Shown here piece by piece: positions 58,411 to 59,736 of a DNA stretch of 59,736 nt. The first letter of the stretch is position 1. Every line of letters starts with the position of its first letter. The notes below the pieces were generated by a model, which saw only the letters and a list, made by a program, of their open reading frames with translations, did no database searches and was not told the origin of the DNA. Made by a program: the position numbers and the translations under genes. The stretch is taken from the NCBI GenBank assembly GCA_910584045.1, contig CAJTYO010000013.1, forward strand, positions 1 through 59,736. The letters run 5' to 3'. The DNA is from an uncultured Oscillospiraceae bacterium. GTDB taxonomy: Bacteria > Bacillota > Clostridia > Oscillospirales > Oscillospiraceae.

Positions 58411-59442
58411 CTGGAAGGTATCAGCACGGGCGATATAGCGGACCGCCTGACAGCGGCGGGTATCCCCACCCCCATGGACTACAAGCGGTCCCAGGGAATG
58501 CGCTCTCCACCGCCTTCCGAGTAAAGGTGGAATCCACCTGGGACGCCGGAATGGTGCTGCGGATTCTGAAAAATCCGGTCTATACCGGCGTGTTGGAGCA
58601 GGGGCGTGTGACCACCCCCAGCTATAAGGTCAAACGGCTGGTCCGCAAGCCCCGCAAGGAATGGGCGGTGGTAGAAAACTGCCACGAGGCGATTATCGAC
58701 TGTTATGACTTTGAGACGGTTCAGAAGGTGCTTGTCCTGGATACCCGGCACCAGCGTCAGCGGCAAGGCGGTAGAGTTGTTCTCCGGCATGGTCTGCTGC
58801 GGCGAGTGCGGCGGGGCCATGATCCGCAAAACCGTTTCCTCCGGCAAAAAGAAATATGTGTATTATGTCTACGCCGCACATAAAAATGAAAAAAGCTGCT
58901 TCGCTCACTCCCTGCGGGTGGAGGCGCTGGATGAACTTGTGCTGGAATCCTTGAAAAAGCATATTCAGGACGTGATCGACCTCTCCAATCTGCTGGAACT
59001 GACGGACACGGTCCAACTTCAGCAGGCGGGTGTGCGGAAGCTCCGGGACCGTCTGGAGAAAAAACAAGCGGAGGTTGACCGCTGGCAGACACTCTCCCGT
59101 TCCTTATATGAGAGCCTCCAGGATGGTTTGATTGACAAGAACGAATATCAGAATTTGCGAAAAACCTACTCCCGCCGCCGCGACGAGGCGGAGAAATAGG
59201 CTGGGGCCATTCAAGAGGAAATGGCTGATTTCCCGGAAGGCCGGGGCTGGATGGGACAGTTTCGCAAACACCAGAACATTGAAGCCCTGGACCGCACGAT
59301 TATTGTTTCTCTGATTGAACGAATCCTGATTTTCCGTGAACACCGGGTAGAGATCGTCTACCGCTGGCACAATGAATTTCACTGGCAGACTGATTTGCTT
59401 CTGCAAGCCCAGGCTATGTTTCCCGGAAAGGAAGCGGTCTGA
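58411..59442 (+). pseudogene. Large serine recombinase, decayed C-terminal part
   Basis: C-terminal recombinase and zinc-ribbon parts of a large serine recombinase, broken in several ways. GISTGDIADRLTAAGIPTPM-DYKRSQGM is in one frame to about 58505. RILKNPVYTGVLEQGRVTTP and WAVVENCHEAIIDCYDFETV are in a second frame to about 58760. ELFSGMVCCGECGGAMIRKT and the coiled coil LRDRLEKKQAEVDRW are in a third frame, with a TAG at 59197-59199 before the last section EALDRTIIVSLIERILIFRE. The catalytic N-terminal domain is absent. It is not functional. Confidence 0.85.
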
Positions 59443-59443
59443 G

Positions 59444-59680
59444 ATGGCGAGGACGAAATGCAAGGTCAATCCTATCCTGCCGGTAACTGTCTCCGTGGAA
59501 AAGCCTAAGCGGGTATATCAGGCGGGCGGTTATGTCCGGCTGTCGGTAGAGGACAGCGGAAAGCCCGGAGCGGACACGATCATCAACCAGCGGGGATTGA
59601 TTTAGAGCTACATTGACAGCCAGCCGGATATGCAGGTCTATGACCTCCACTGTGATAACGGACGGACTGGGACAAATTTT
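59444..59680 (+). pseudogene. Second large serine recombinase, truncated N-terminal fragment
   Basis: Starts at the ATG 59444 just after the first recombinase, MARTKCKVNPILPVTVSVEK, and reaches the resolvase domain start AGGYVRLSVEDSGKPGADTI-INQRGLI. An in-frame TAG stands at 59603-59605. The frame goes on SYIDSQPDMQVYDLHCDNGR-TGTNF, where family similarity stops at about 59680. Tandem recombinases of this sort are typical of Clostridia integrative elements. Confidence 0.8.
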
Positions 59681-59683
59681 ATT

Positions 59684-59735
59684 GAGGTAAGATAACGTAA
59701 CCTTTTTTGCAGAGGGTGTTATCTTACCTCTTTTT
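59684..59735. repeat. 13-bp inverted repeat interrupting the recombinase
   Basis: GAGGTAAGATAAC (59684-59696) and its perfect complement GTTATCTTACCTC (59718-59730), followed by TTTTT, lie exactly where recombinase similarity ends. It may be the end of an inserted element continuing out of the window, or a terminator. Confidence 0.6.
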
Positions 59736-59736
59736 G

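Overview
The window looks like chromosome of a GC-rich, spore-forming Bacillota of the class Clostridia, most likely an Oscillospirales gut bacterium (Flavonifractor/Lawsonibacter/Oscillibacter-like). This rests on the S10-spc ribosomal gene order, the sporulation genes (ylbJ-like, spoIIP, yabP, yabQ), strong AGGAGG ribosome binding sites, TTGACA/TATAAT promoters and gene families typical of that order. The genus is inference; no rRNA gene is present.

Layout. 1-6.9 kb: S10-spc ribosomal protein operon on the minus strand, from S10 back to a cut-off L5, driven by a near-consensus promoter with a leader of about 300 nt. 7.0-9.8 kb: a YgiQ-type radical SAM protein and a HAD phosphatase. 9.9-19.1 kb: a LacI-headed catabolic operon with a ribose-type ABC transporter, cupin, cyclase-family hydrolase, lactonase-like metallo-hydrolase, SDR dehydrogenase and glycerate kinase. 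19.2-25.0 kb: a four-gene acyl-CoA operon (ligase, CoA-transferase, thiolase, 3-hydroxyacyl-CoA dehydrogenase) with a palindrome over its transcription start. 25.1-36.6 kb: a ten-gene operon joining a CUT1 sugar-type transporter without its own ATPase to two ADP-ribosylglycohydrolase-family proteins, two PfkB-family proteins, a nucleoside phosphorylase, a SIS protein and a nucleoside hydrolase. 36.8-38.9 kb: a divergent GntR/UTRA regulator with a 5-formyl-THF cyclo-ligase-like protein and a YjbQ protein. TTGTAT half-sites lie at the start points of all three promoters in this region.

39-40 kb is a scar with an IS30 fragment, an intact tRNA-Gln(CTG) and a deleted IS5-family transposase. 40-42 kb: a HAD phosphatase and a small XRE/membrane-protein operon with a palindromic operator. 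42.3-47.2 kb: sporulation and house-keeping genes (ylbJ-like, spoIIP, hup, rqcP, a GNAT, yabP and a continuous yabQ-divIC reading frame). 47.2-49.6 kb: PadR regulator, DUF4349 lipoprotein and HAD phosphatase. 49.6-50.2 kb is non-coding with 39-40 bp repeats. 50.2-55.8 kb: thiI and a LysR regulator, divergent from a polar amino acid (possibly cystine) ABC transporter with an embedded metallo-hydrolase. 55.8-58.3 kb: a domain-swapped GH3 glycosidase. 58.4 kb to the end: two decayed large serine recombinases and an inverted repeat that continues out of the window.

The best candidate for an undescribed system is the 25.1-38.9 kb ADP-ribosylglycohydrolase / nucleoside-hydrolase / PfkB transport regulon under GntR control. 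It looks like import and intracellular breakdown of an N-glycosidic (ribosyl) compound, but its substrate cannot be read from the sequence.
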